A stretch of 64,000 bases of DNA from Cyclaneusma minus (lineage: Eukaryota; Ascomycota; Leotiomycetes; Marthamycetales; Marthamycetaceae): contig JAKZHN010000005.1 of assembly GCA_037179335.1 (NCBI GenBank), forward strand, positions 62,001-126,000. The letters are read 5' to 3'. Position 1 is the first letter of the stretch. Every line of letters starts with the position of its first letter. Positions 1 through 10,688 of this stretch are shown here, piece by piece. The position numbers and the translations under genes were made by a program. Under the pieces are notes generated by a model, which ran no database searches, was not told the DNA's origin, and saw nothing but the letters and a program-made list of their open reading frames with translations.

Positions 1-2221
1 CCTGACGCACCACTAGCCGATACAACAACCGAAAGAGCGGTATCCAGTTGCGTCGAGTGAGCCTCCGCAAGGGGTACTCTGTCAAGCTTGACAGCATCAA
101 CCTGCTTCCTCATGTCCATCGATCCAAGGCTGACCAAGACTAAGCTCTCATTCGTCAAGTACCTGTGACCAAAGGTTTTTACCGGCTCAGTCGTTCGAAC
201 AACGCCATTTGAACTGGTGAACTGTGAGCGACGCTCCTCTAGTGAGGCAGTAGTGGGCGGAGAAGAGGGCGCAGTGCTATCCGACTCCTCGGAATCAGAT
301 GAGTTATCTTGAGGGGGGGCGATTTCGGCAAGTATTCTAGCGATCTCGATATGGCCCCTGAAAGCTGCGTGTTCTCTTGCCGTCCAGCCCGAAGTATCCA
401 GTTTGCCAATCTCCGCCCCAGCAGCGATCAGCAATTCCACGACTGGAAGATGACCGTGTACCGCAGCGACATGAAGGGGTGTCCACGAGAATGAGTTTTC
501 AGCCAATTCAGTATCGGCCTTCTGATCATCGGTTCCATCCAGCAGGATTTTAGCGCAATCTTTATGACCAAAACGTGCTGCAACATGCAAAGCCGTCTCG
601 CCAGTCTCATCCTGCCAGTTGATATCCACGCTAGCCTCGACGAGAAGTTTTACTATTACCGTAAAATCTGCTTTCGCCGCTAGAGCAAGCACTGCACTGG
701 ATTTCGAGATTTGCTTTCTCGCAACCGCTTTCTGATCATTTGGTCCTTGCCAATTCTCGCCGTCCAGGAGTGCCTTGGTAGTAAGGGGGTGTCCTCCAAT
801 AACACTAAGGTGCAATGGCGCAAGCCCCTCGTTGTCTTGCCATTCTGGAGCGTCGATGCCATTCTCCACGTTGAATTGGCCCCAGTTTTGCATGTAATAC
901 ATAACCAGCTGACAGATAACCACGAAACCGTATTCAGCTGCGTAGTGGAGAGGCAGACGGCCGTAAGAGTCTCTGCTGCTCAAAGCACACCGTTGGCGAG
1001 GCTCAAGGTTCTCCAAAACGAACGAAAGCATTTTGACTGATTCGTCATCATGGCCGAGCATCTGACATTCCTTCAATTTGCTCGGTACCGGAGCCATCAT
1101 CGGCGACGTAGCTGGAGTGATGTACTGGACAGGCTCAAGCCTGCCCGTCTCCTGGAACTCTTTCGCAACTTCGGGCTGAGCGGTCTTAAACCTGCCAATC
1201 GAAATTACCAAGCGATGCAAGCAGTTGCGCTGGTTGATGTCTTCCGGCTCGTCGAGACTCTTGGTTTGCTTCAAAAGATGGCTAGTGCAGCTCTTCGCAC
1301 GACAAGATATTGCGCGCTGCAGAATGTTGAGCAGAAGCTTCTGCATCCCTGGATCACCTGGCTCGATATTGGCTTCTAGGAGGGTTTCCTTCAAAATCGA
1401 GAGGTCGTCGCTCTTGATAGTACGGTCCAAAGTATCTAAGACACCTTGTGGCAGACTGAACATTGTCCTTGACGATACCCTCTTCAGCGAGCCAGTGGAG
1501 TGTATGGACCTGGCATCGTCCTGAATGTTGGCTTCACCAAGAACAGAAAGCCAGTCATTGGTGGTCTTCATGGCGGCTGACAGAGCTGTATTTGTAGCGA
1601 ATGGTTTGGGGAACACCTTCGATTCGAGGTATCGTTGTTGGTTATGTGCATCAGGGACTTTCTTGTCGAGCTTCTTGGTGATCTTGATAAATCCACGGCG
1701 ATTGACTTCGCCGAACCATTGTAGCTTTCTGAGTTGGCCCCTGAGCTCCAGCAATGCGCCCATAAGATCTTCGACTTCATCGCGATCGAGTGATGCAAGA
1801 ACATCCTCTCGAGGAGGACGTTTTCCGAGGGTCGAGCTGAAGGGTTCCTGGTGTGCGACAACAATGTCAGTCACTAGATTTGTATTCGAGCATTCGACAA
1901 GACGTGAATGATGGTCTGAACTGAGCCAAACGACTCAATGCCATCCAAAAGTGAAGATAGAAAACTCACCGGCGATTTTCCATAGCGCTCGCCTAGGAGT
2001 TTCAATCGGCGCGAAGACTCGGCGAACTTCTTGTTGTAGAAAGCATCGACATCTTCGAGGTTACGGTCCAGCGAGAAGAAGAACTCGGCCAGATCCACCT
2101 CTTTGCCAGCTTTGGCCGAGGCCTGCGCAGCCTTAATGAGCTTCTTCAAGCCCTTGTAGTTGATGTATGAGGACGACCATTCCGGCACCTGATTCCTGGG
2201 TAGATTGCGACCGAACTTCAT
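1..2221 (-). CDS. GDE1: Gde1-like glycerophosphodiester phosphodiesterase, SPX-ankyrin part (3' end outside window)
   Basis: Exons 2221-1970 and 1847 to beyond base 1. The 122-bp intron (1848-1969) has donor GTGAGT, branch CTGAC and acceptor CAG, and joins in phase. The ATG at 2221 opens an SPX domain (MKFGRNLPRNQVPEW, YINYKGLKKLIK, then after the intron MGALLELRGQLRKLQW and GFIKITKKLDKKV), the inositol-pyrophosphate/phosphate sensor module. Ankyrin-type repeats follow (GETALHVAARFGHKD, WTPLHVAAVHGHLPVVELL, WTAREHAAFRGHIEIA), then a segment (LVLVSLGSMDMRKQV) of the kind found between ankyrins and catalytic domain in Gde1. About 699 residues are visible and the frame stays open to the edge. 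The GDPD catalytic domain, which in this family releases glycerol-3-phosphate from glycerophosphocholine, would lie outside. The related Pho81 is the alternative; the N-terminus and linker fit Gde1 better. Confidence 0.88.
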
Positions 2222-3462
2222 ATTAAAGACGTGTTGACGGGGAGCTTTGGCAGCTTCGGTGGTAATAGCCCGAGATCAAGTAATGCAGAAATGGGCAGTG
2301 CGCGGTTAGAGAAACGAGACGCCCTGACACAGCGTAACACTAGGAGGAGTTTTGGTAGGATGTTTGTTGAATAGAGGAGCCATGAATGAGGTTTTCGCTT
2401 TTCGGGGGGGGGGGGGGGGAAGTGGGTGTGTTTGTAAAGCAGTTCCAGCTTTAAATTGAGCTTGTAGCTGTGGACCGCGCGCCTGCTCCCTGCAACTGAT
2501 TTCTCGGCGCGTGCCTGCAGAGTTCAAAAGCGAGGCCGAGCACGTTCTTTCTTCTTCGGAATAAGGGGGATTTTGTCGATCTTTCGTCCAAGGCGTTGGC
2601 GTGAGTCTGGGTGAGTGACAGCTTCAAGTCTGGCAGCGTGTTGGAACCAGACGCAACAATTGGATCCCTGAGATTCAGGCACTGCGGCGAACCACGGCAG
2701 AAAAAGCGACGGCACTCCGTGTTCGGGGTCTCGGCTCCAGTTCCGTCACCCCTCGATCTCACATGACACAGGCCGTTGAAGTTAAAGACGCCGAAACAGT
2801 CTGATGGCCGGCGCCCCGATATATGCAAACACACTGCCTGCTCTCCTCTCGCTTTATATCATATAAGTGGCGCATTACTTGACCAAGCCGAGGGACTGCA
2901 TCGTCCGCCTCCTTATCGACTTCCGGTACATGCGTCATGCAGCCGGCAGGGTCCACGACTCCACCCGGAGAGTAATCAGCTGGAGCTATCACCGCCTTGA
3001 CATCATCTGCTTCTGAACAATGAGTCGCCTTCCCGCCGCGGGAGAACTTGTCACCTTGGCCTATATTTTATATATTTTACATGATTATAAAAAATCGCGT
3101 GTCAGTACCTAGGATAGTAAGAGTAAACGTGGAGAGCGGATGAGGAGCTATCCGCCAAGCCTCTCCTGAAATGCATCAAACTTGGTAAGCTTTGAGATCA
3201 CCAGCGAACAGTGTCCCGCACCGAAGAATGATCAAAGTCGTTCTAGACCCGGCTAAGATGATCCGTGAGTACAGTGGGGGGCGGAAAAATGGCGCTGCAT
3301 ACAGCCTGCACTCTGCAGCATTGCAGAATCGAGGGCAAGCTATTATTAGAAGCAAACCAACCTGTGACGAATGAACAAATCGTCACTTATCAGGACTCCG
3401 TGATCAGAACCGACCCAAGTAATCGAAAGTGCTCTTGGTTGCTCTGCCATTTAATGTTGCAG
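2222..3462. other. Intergenic region, GDE1 promoter side and RTP1 3' flank
   Basis: No convincing gene on either strand. It holds the upstream region of the GDE1-like gene (starts at 2221, minus) and the 3' flank of the RTP1-like gene (ends at 3463, minus). A run of 16 G residues lies at 2404-2419, about 185 bp upstream of the GDE1 start codon. A short AT-rich patch lies at about 3060-3095. The open frames here are short, overlap on both strands and resemble no family I know. Confidence 0.6.
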
Positions 3463-6204
3463 CTATTCAATCTCCTCGATCCTAGGGCCTCCATGCGTCC
3501 TCGCTCCTCCTCCAGGATTAATGGACAGCCCAGTCAGCCTCTCTGACAGACCCATTTGCACCGGCTGTTGAATCCCAAGGACATCGTTCGATTGCAGAGA
3601 ATCCAATCCTTCGACTACGTCCTTCGCATGCTGTCGTACCAGCCCATCATTGTCGGTATCAGCGACATATCTCAAGATCTTGAGGACGTCTTCAAGATTC
3701 TTGCCCACCAGCCCAAAGCCTAGCTGTTTCCGTTTATTTCTTGCGTCATCCAAAGCCCTGACAAGACTCATGATCAGAAGCACCGCACTGCGCCGTAAGA
3801 TGCCCTTCTCGAGTTCAGTCTCCATGGCCAGGATATGAACGGACACATCGACTGCACTGCTCGTGGTGCCCGCGCCTATACCGGCGACATTGGTCTCTAT
3901 CGCTGATCCAAGGATAGAGAGGGCAGAAGCGCGGACTCTGATGTCTTCCTCGCCCTTCTTACCACCCTCCCATCCTTCGACAATCGATCGAATAACCTCA
4001 TTCTTTTCGTCTTCCTCCTCGGAATCTTTTCCGAAATCCGGGACTTCTTCCTCTTCTGTCTTTTCGGCGCGTTGCTTCTCCATCTTTTGCTTCTTCAAAT
4101 GCTCCTTTTTCTCCTTGGGCCTCGATGCTCTGCGGCCGGCAATTCGCAACAGGGCTTCGCTCACTTCTTTGGCCAAGTCTCCTGTGAAGGTCTCGCCGGA
4201 TTTCTTTATCACCTGAAGTAGAGCTTCGCCCAGTCTCAGTCTGGCATCCAGGGATGACTCTTCTTTGATGTCGGTGTAGAGTTCCATTAGATTCCGAATA
4301 GTAGCCTTTGGATGTGTTTGAGTGAGTCCTATGCTGAAAAATCTGATGACCTGCAGGTAGATGTACTCGTCTTGGTCTTGCAACAAACCCGCTAAGAGAA
4401 GGATGGTTGCAGGGACGTCGATGATCGGGCTCTCGCGTTGGATTAACCCACCCAATAGCTTGATACCTTCAGCTTTCACAGGGGGAGGCGATTCGCTACT
4501 TGTGAGGTAGGAGAGAGCCAGATTGTAGGTGCGGCGATCTTCCACCTGCTGCGCATATCGAGGGTCATCTTCGACTGTCTTCGGCCTATCCTCCTCCTCC
4601 GCCATTCGGAACTCGAGGAGATATGAAATCTTTTGAGCCGTGAAAGCGAGCTCGGGGTCTCCTATTCTCCCCAGCTTCTTCAATAATGATCCCACTTCCT
4701 CAAGGAGTCCTTTGGTGTCCACCTTGACACGGAATTTGTCGGCCGTGAGGAGAAAGTTCAAGAGACTCAGAACAATTGTAAAGGTCTCGATTCCTTGTTG
4801 ATCTTCGCCTCTGCCAAGGCCCTCAGCGATGTTGCGCAAAACATTTTTGATGAGAATCAGAACCTGCGTAGAATTGCCAATCAACTTATCCGGTATGGTG
4901 TCCATCATAACCTGGAGAACCTTGGTTTCGACAAGCTTCCTCTGGAAATCTTCAGCCTCATCCGGATTCATAAGTAACTGATCATTTGCTGATGATCCTG
5001 ACCCATTGAGCCATTTCTCGCATAGGCCCAGAAATAAATCGTCGATCCCAGCGATGTCTTTCGTAGTTCCGAGGATTTCAGCAAGTGTGGCTGCACGCCT
5101 ACCAATGGCGTCTAAGTCCCAACTGTTGAAGGGTGAAGGACCATCGACCTCATCCAAGAACCTATCAATACGGATGCCTTCACTTGGGTCGAACGCGTAA
5201 ACCCACTCTCCTCGGACACCGTCAAACATGATGTTATTGCTGATATTGGCGAGAGTATAATGACCGGGCGCAAGCTGAAGGATAAGTTTCAGCAACTTTG
5301 TAGCTGGCTCGCGGGTAGGCTTGCAAGCCGGGCTGTCGCTTGGCCAGGAAGCTATTGACCACAGGGGCATCACCAGTTGGAGAAGAAGTCTCTTTGACAA
5401 GGCTGGGTAGGGGTGCAATGTCAAGAGGGATTGGAGTCTCCGGAGCGCCAGAAGTAACCGTGGAGCCGGAACCAGCGTGTTCCGAGTCTTCAAGGAGACG
5501 ACCTCATCTTCATCGTCCTTCCGGTCAAATACAGACGAATCACTGGCTAAACTGGGGTTGATGTCTCGAAGCATAGGCTCAACAAACATCTTCCATCCAG
5601 CCGTCCTAGGAGCACCGGTCTCCTTCCTGCCCAGAATGCCATATCCGATGATGTATGCAGCACATCGAACCAGTTCGGGACCATCGTCCCCATCGAGCAA
5701 TGCCAAGAGCTGTGGAGCAACGCCAGAGAACCATTGATCTGCTGAAACATCTCGCGGAGGAGTCGACAAGAGCTTGGAAGCAGCATTCAATGCTTCAAGT
5801 GAGATATTTGGCCCACGTCGTTGCTGCTTGGGATCTGGTCGTTCTGTATGCACAGTACTCGGATGGATCGCTAGAACGAAGTCAATGACATGACGCACAC
5901 CCTTTGGCCGCAGAGGCACGAGACTGAGTGCTTTGGTGAGGTGAGGACGCAACCAATCCTGTACGCGGCCTGGCTGGATGAGGGTATTCAGGATTGCAAG
6001 CAGATCAGACGTGTCGATACTGAGAGACTGTCAGCACTTGCCGCAGGTGGCAGAGGTTAGAAAAGGAAACCTTTGCAATAGATCCCGGAATTTCTGCTCA
6101 TCAATCTCGCCGTTTTCGGTAGCTTTCGGGCCATATGTCTCTTCGCCACATTGCAAGACCTTCTGCAGCAATTCCCCTCGTTGCTCTCTCGTCGTGCCGG
6201 ACAT
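3463..6204 (-). CDS. rtp1: Rtp1/TANGO6-like RNA polymerase II assembly factor
   Basis: Exon 1 is 6204-6071 and exon 2 6019-3463, with a 51-bp intron (6020-6070). The start codon at 6204 gives MSGTTREQRGELLQKV, and splicing joins LLQ-S-IDTSDLLAIL in phase. The product is about 896 residues, almost wholly helical and HEAT-repeat-like, with a charged Lys/Glu linker at roughly residues 660-700 (KEKKEHLKKQKMEK, then EEEEVPDFGKDSEEEDEKN). The last ~150 residues (LLIMSLVRALDDARNK, RYVADTDNDGLVRQHAKDVV) match the Rtp1 C-terminal domains. In yeast Rtp1 helps assemble RNA polymerase II and move it into the nucleus, binding polymerase subunits and nucleoporins. The family assignment comes from overall pattern recognition; function is inferred by homology. 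Confidence 0.85.
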
Positions 6205-7099
6205 CTTCAGCGACAGTCAAACTGAGCCACGGTCGCGGCACGCGTCGAAAGATGTATCGCACCTCAACAGCCTACCTCTAAAACCGGATATTTCCCGTAT
6301 TGCAAATGAATATTCTAGTTTATTCCAGCACGTGAGGTTCGAGAGAAGATCAGAAGACTGAGAGAAGGTTGAGCAACGGGAAGAAAATGTAAATTTGAGT
6401 CTGAAGACCGTCTTACCACCTCGAAAAACAATTCCTCGGGAAGGATCCAAAGGAGCAAGCTGAGACGATGTTCCGGGACTGGCGGCTATGGACGGAAGAC
6501 TTGCACTTCAGCTTAGCTGAAAAGATTTGGAGACCGGCATCACGTGTCAGCGCATTGACGCTAGGCTGTTTCGGGCTAGTGCATCTCACTAGCGCGTCCG
6601 GCGCGTCCGGCGCGTCTCCCACCGGCGATTGAGATCAACAAATCCTTCTCCCCATCATCTACCAAACTCAACAAGCACCACTCTGATTCCGGCTCATTGC
6701 AATGCTCAGATTGCTTTCTGATGTTCTTCGGCTACCCAATTCGATTCTAGGAATGCTTCTCGACTATCAGCCAGCTTCGATCACGGCAAACGACGCGTTC
6801 TCAGCCACACGACAGCTTCCTGCGCAGCTATCGGATACACCTTCAAGGCGATCAATTGCAAGCTCATCTCACTCTCACTTACGAGGGTACCACATATCAA
6901 GCAGTTCGATTTCCCTATAGTTTTCCGGTTTCTGTTTTCCGAAAGGAATGTCTTTGGCCTCTCCCGCCAGCCTTTGCTTCCCACCACGGCGTCGCTACCA
7001 GAGCCTCCAAGCAGGACTCGTACGTATGCCGCGTTGGTCCCGTGGCCGGAAGCTGCGATTCGTCGTACGCTGGCTGGTTGGAGAGAACAGGGCCGGAAC

Positions 7100-7111
7100 T
7101 TAACCCTAACC
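7100..7111 (+). other. ter: Putative telomerase template (TTAACCCTAACC)
   Basis: The core TAACCCTAACC (7101-7111) is 11 bases of perfect CCCTAA permutation, enough for alignment plus copying of one TTAGGG repeat. It is the longest such match I found by eye in the window, and it lies in a coding-free interval 1.56 kb upstream of the ATAAGT processing site. An 11-mer of this kind could occur by chance in 64 kb, so it counts only together with the 3'-end signals. Confidence 0.55.
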
Positions 7112-8322
7112 TTTCGTTGGTCAGCTTTGTGGAGCAGTATCCAATCTCTGGACTAGACCGTCGATGCGGATTCTTGCTAAGCCGAAAGGCAGCGCAGGTT
7201 GAGGTTTCATTTGGCTGAAAAGGAGAGCGGGCAGTCGAGCTGTCTTCGGACTGTCAACACACTTCTCCCACTAGTCGTCGGGTAAGAGCCTCAGTGAGGT
7301 CGCTTTTCAGGAGTTGTGGGCTCGGCGATTATACTTTGATCACTTTGGGTTGTCGACGTGGTGCAGCAATGGTTGATGCCTGTTGAGAGATGCACCGGGA
7401 TTTCGTCAAGTACCTCGGTATGAGGCTGCTTTTGGGATCTTCATACAGCTTTTCCAAGTCGATGAGAGCTAGTTTGGCAACACTCTGTCTATCAACTCTT
7501 GCGGCGAGAAGGCTCGGACACTCCTGAATCAACAAAGGCATGAGCACAATTCTGTCAAGAATGGCTACAAACAAATCTGCGAGGCAGCTTCATGCTTCTC
7601 AAAGTTGCAACCTCTCCTCTGTCACTACCTGTCGGAATCACTTGTTCAAAGTGTAGCAGGTTTCAGAGGCTACAAACAGAAGCTGTCTCGTCAGATTCTC
7701 GGTTGCATCAAAGCTATCGAGGAATGCCTTATTATTGTCATGCTCCGGATTTGTCTTTGCATTCAGAGGGTGTCTTTGTCCGTTGAGCTTCGAGAGATGT
7801 CAGAGTGCGACTTGGATAAGGTGGGAGATGTCCCGTACGACTTCTCGTTCTCTTTTCCTATGGAATTGGGAACACCGCATCTACCTCTTCACATCAACAT
7901 GATGAGTTCTTTTGAACTATCATCAGCCCACTAGACCGATGCCACGGTAATTGCCAACGGCAGGTACACTATTCTTCTTTGGAAGAACGTGGGACCCTAG
8001 ATCAACCACATCAGTCTTCTCCTCTTGGGCTCGTCTCAAGAGTCGATTGAAGAGCGCCTTCATTCTCATGTTCTTCTGGGGGCTACTAGCGGTTTTTGTC
8101 GATGTCTTTTGTCCGCAATGCCCTCCACCTCGGAGAGGAAACAAAAACTTGTCTCTGAGATCGCTGCTATTCATACAGAGATCAGCTTGCTTGAGATCGC
8201 TTGGTGTATCTGGGATCTGTTCAGTGGTTCGTTGTACGGTATTGGACGTGTTCTGCGATAGTTGCTTGCTGATGGAATGACAGAACATTCACTTCTAGGT
8301 TGATGCGGCTGCCATTGATATC

Positions 8323-8377
8323 AGCGACTATCTGGGCGCGATGTGCTGACGGGTGGTGGTGTCAGTAGATAGTCGCT
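8323..8377 (+). other. ter: Long perfect RNA helix with internal hairpin (possible TER three-way-junction region)
   Basis: AGCGACTATCT (8323-8333) is perfectly complementary to AGATAGTCGCT (8367-8377). Between them lie a GC-rich 12-base stretch and the hairpin CTGAC (8346-8350)/GTCAG (8361-8365) with a 10-base loop. A stem closing around two small arms, located in the 3' half of the RNA, is where fungal TERs carry their P5-P6-P6.1 junction. I cannot assign the individual P elements by eye. Confidence 0.35.
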
Positions 8378-8631
8378 CGTCTTTCTCCATTCGACCTGTG
8401 GGTATTGGTATGCAGCATGAAGTCTACGACGTTGTGTCTGTGGCCGAAGGGTACGGGACCCATCTCGCGTTGGAGTCAAAGCTTAGTGCTTGTCTGTATC
8501 TTGAAGCCGTGGATGATCGACTAGCTGACAGATAGCTGCGTGCCATGCCTAGGGCCGTGGTGTTGGGACTGGCTATCTTCGGTTGAGTTTGGTGCTGATT
8601 ACACGGGGACAAGCCAGTGGTGGTAGTCCCG

Positions 8632-8672
8632 GGCTGTCTCCAGATTCATGGAGGCAGCCCCCTCTTTTTTCG
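8632..8672 (+). other. ter: 3'-terminal hairpin and U6 Sm-like tract of the candidate TER
   Basis: GGGCTGTCTCC pairs with GGAGGCAGCCC (one G-U wobble) around an 8-base loop, followed by CCTC and six T residues, then CG directly before the ATAAGT. Such a hairpin plus U tract could also be read as a Pol III stop. The splice-like signals directly behind it favour an Sm-site reading. Confidence 0.45.
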
Positions 8673-8726
8673 ATAAGTTCCCATGATCGCCGAGGTCCCA
8701 GATGCAGGAGCTAACACGTTTCGTAG
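8673..8726 (+). other. ter: TER 3'-processing intron (ATAAGT ... GCTAAC ... AG)
   Basis: A 54-bp intron-like segment: 5' splice site ATAAGT at 8673-8678 (A instead of G at intron position 1), branch sequence GCTAAC at 8710-8715, acceptor TAG at 8724-8726. In Neurospora crassa and other Pezizomycotina this same 5' site supports only the first splicing step, so the spliceosome releases the mature TER 3' end. Size and branch-to-AG spacing (12 bases) are normal for fungal introns. Confidence 0.58.
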
Positions 8727-9512
8727 GATGTGCTTCTCCGCCGATGATCTTCTAGCCCTGGCCATACAACCAGACGCCCTTGATCACCCGACGTTATTGC
8801 GGATTTGCAAGGTGAGAACGATCATGAGAAAAGCGAATCAGGGAAGCATTTGACCGTGCGCCACTCATGCCCTCAAACCGGGGCCAATTATCGGTCACCA
8901 ATCACCACCGGTCAATGATCACAGGTAGCATGCAGCCAGCTATGTTTGCCATACGCCTCTATCGCTCATATCAAACCCGACTCAGGATTTCGCGTGGCAT
9001 TGTCCCGACCACCTTGGCCCTTGAGTATTCAAGACGAATCCGGGAAATAGGTTCGCGGCAACCTAGGTTTTGCCGAACGAAATGGCGGTTCTTCGGTGTT
9101 GTCGAGATTCGCAGGCGCTTAGAGTCATGATCGTCTTCGATTGACGCTCGACCCCAGACTTTCGAGAGTTAAAATGTACGTTTACGGTTTGAGCGCCGCG
9201 GGTCCACGATGTCGCGAAATCCACCGAGGATTAGACGAGTGGTACAGACCCACTTTCGCCATTGCAACTCAATTGAATCAGCGTTCTCTGCCTGCAGAAT
9301 CGGTCGATATGTGCATATTTGCGGAATCTGTGCCGCTGTCCCCAGATAGCGCTAGATGGTACAAACCGTATAATAGTCAAGTCGGTCCCCCCACAGCGCG
9401 TGCTCTGTGCATAATCAAATATCAAACTATTGCTTGGCCTTGATACTCCTCTGTCCCTTGTTGCTTTCAGATATCCAAAGGATTGTCAATTTGCACTTGT
9501 CCACACCACAAG
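8727..9512. other. Intergenic region upstream of the PhyH-like gene
   Basis: No gene supported. The open frames at 8867-9130 and 9141-9443 are short, lack family resemblance and are matched by equally long frames on the other strand. The proximal promoter and leader of the plus-strand gene starting at 9513 must lie in the last few hundred bases. No clear motif stands out. Confidence 0.5.
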
Positions 9513-10688
9513 ATGGCTCCAATCGCGATTCTCCCCGAGTTTGAGCCCGAAGTTGCCCAGTAAGGTACCTGGCAAACAGCTGTCTGGGTTATTCTAACCA
9601 AAGCTATAGCACGCAAACCAAATTCCACGACTGGCGCGATGACCTTCATGAGTATGGCTACGCAGTGATCAAGAACGCCATATCGAAAGAAAAGGGTCTT
9701 GAATACCAAGAGAGAGCTAGAGCTTGGTTTATGAACTTTGAGAAGTGTCGAAAAGGACTCGACTTCAGCGATCCCGCAACTTGGAAGCGAGAAAACCTGC
9801 CAGTCCACGGCACGATCAACACATTCACAAGATATGGGCTTCCCCATGAGGAGTAAGTCACGTCCGGTATCCCAGTCAGAACAGACACTGACTTGAGCAC
9901 ATCAGGTTCATGTGGGATCTTCGTCTCGAACCTGGAATGATCGCGCCATTTGCCACGCTCTGGGGCACCGAGAAACTGCTCGTCAGCTTCGATGCCCTCA
10001 ACGTCACCTTCCCCAACCGCACCGACAGGCCGCGGAAACCCGCATGGGAGCACGTCGATCAGTCGCCTCTGCGCAGAGGCATGCACTGCGTCCAAGGCTT
10101 TGCCAACCTATCACCAGCAGGCCCTGACGACGGAGGGTTGGTTATCTACCCCGGCAGCCACAAACTGAGCGAAGAGTTCTTCGAGACGCAAACGGATAAA
10201 TCGAAGTGGGAAACGAAGGATATCTACCATTTCAAGCCGGAAGAACTGCAGTGGTTTAAAGATCGCGGGTTGAAGCCGCACAAAGTGTGTGCTGATGTTG
10301 GGGACTTGGTTATTTGGGACTCGAGATGCATTCATTATGGATCTGAACCGACGGAGAAGAGTAGTCAGATAAGGACGGTGGTGTATTTGGCGTATACACC
10401 GGCGAGACTGGCGAGGCCTGATCAGTTGGAGATTAAGAAGGAGGCGTTTAGCAAGTGGTCGGGCACGACGCAGTAAGTTTTCTCTGCTCTTTTCAATCTA
10501 TGACTCTGGGGATGCTGGGTTCGTTTTACTGACGAGTGAGCAGTTGGCCCCACGACAATCTGAATGTGAGAGAGGTGAAGGGGGTTTGGGCTGATGGAGA
10601 GGTCGATCCGGAATCGAGAGAGGAGCCGTTTGAGAAGCCCGAGATGACGGATCGATTGCTGCAACTTGCGGGTGTGAAGCCTTACTGA
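9513..10688 (+). CDS. Phytanoyl-CoA dioxygenase (PhyH)-family Fe(II)/2-oxoglutarate dioxygenase
   Basis: Four exons: 9513-9559, 9610-9852, 9906-10472 and 10544-10688. All three introns are short (50, 53 and 71 bp) with GTAAGx donors, and together they give one 333-residue frame ending KPY. The double-stranded beta-helix metal site is visible: HxD in WEHVDQ (about residue 145), the distal His in CIHYGS (about 239), and the 2-oxoglutarate Arg in QIRTVVYLAY (about 252). VIYPGSH between them is the usual PhyH strand. Fungal relatives are soluble oxygenases of mostly unknown substrate. No biosynthetic genes surround it, so I assign no pathway. A first exon of only 47 bases is supported by phase and by the family's conserved start of the domain (FHDWRDDLHEYGYAVIKNA). 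Confidence 0.88.

Larger units (their letters stand above)
6640..8672 (+). ncRNA. ter: Candidate telomerase RNA (TER) gene; 5' end approximate
   Basis: This 2-kb stretch has no supportable protein gene. On the plus strand it has, in order: TTAACCCTAACC at 7100-7111, complementary to about 1.8 TTAGGG telomere repeats and usable as a template; perfect 8-base complements CTGAAAAG (7215-7222) and CTTTTCAG (7303-7310), suitable for a pseudoknot or template-region helix; an 11-bp helix at 8323-8333/8367-8377 enclosing a smaller hairpin; a hairpin at about 8632-8660; a U6 tract (8665-8670) that could serve as an Sm site; and immediately after it ATAAGT, the non-canonical 5' splice site reported for spliceosomal 3'-end cleavage of Pezizomycotina TERs. 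Known filamentous-fungal TERs are about 2 kb with the template in the 5' part, as here. The 3' end would be base 8672. The 5' end is not determined; 6640 only assumes a length near 2 kb. The U tract lacks the ideal Sm flanks. Confidence 0.62.

Noticed and set aside
6702..6920. 72-residue ATG-initiated frame on the plus strand
   Set aside because: Short, low-complexity Ser-rich C-terminus, no domain, and it lies in the likely 5' region of the RNA gene.
7605..8261. Two plus-strand open frames in the same phase (7605-7934, 8025-8261) that look like pieces of one protein
   Set aside because: They are separated by in-frame stops, lack convincing starts and introns, and have equally long antisense frames. 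The interval is better explained as the candidate telomerase RNA.
7923..8288. 121-residue minus-strand frame
   Set aside because: No family resemblance, and it overlaps the structured RNA region. Its reading depends on a non-ATG start.
8640..8672. Hairpin plus T6 read as a Pol III or bacterial-type terminator
   Set aside because: No A/B-box gene upstream. The ATAAGT, branch site and AG directly behind it favour spliceosomal 3'-end processing.
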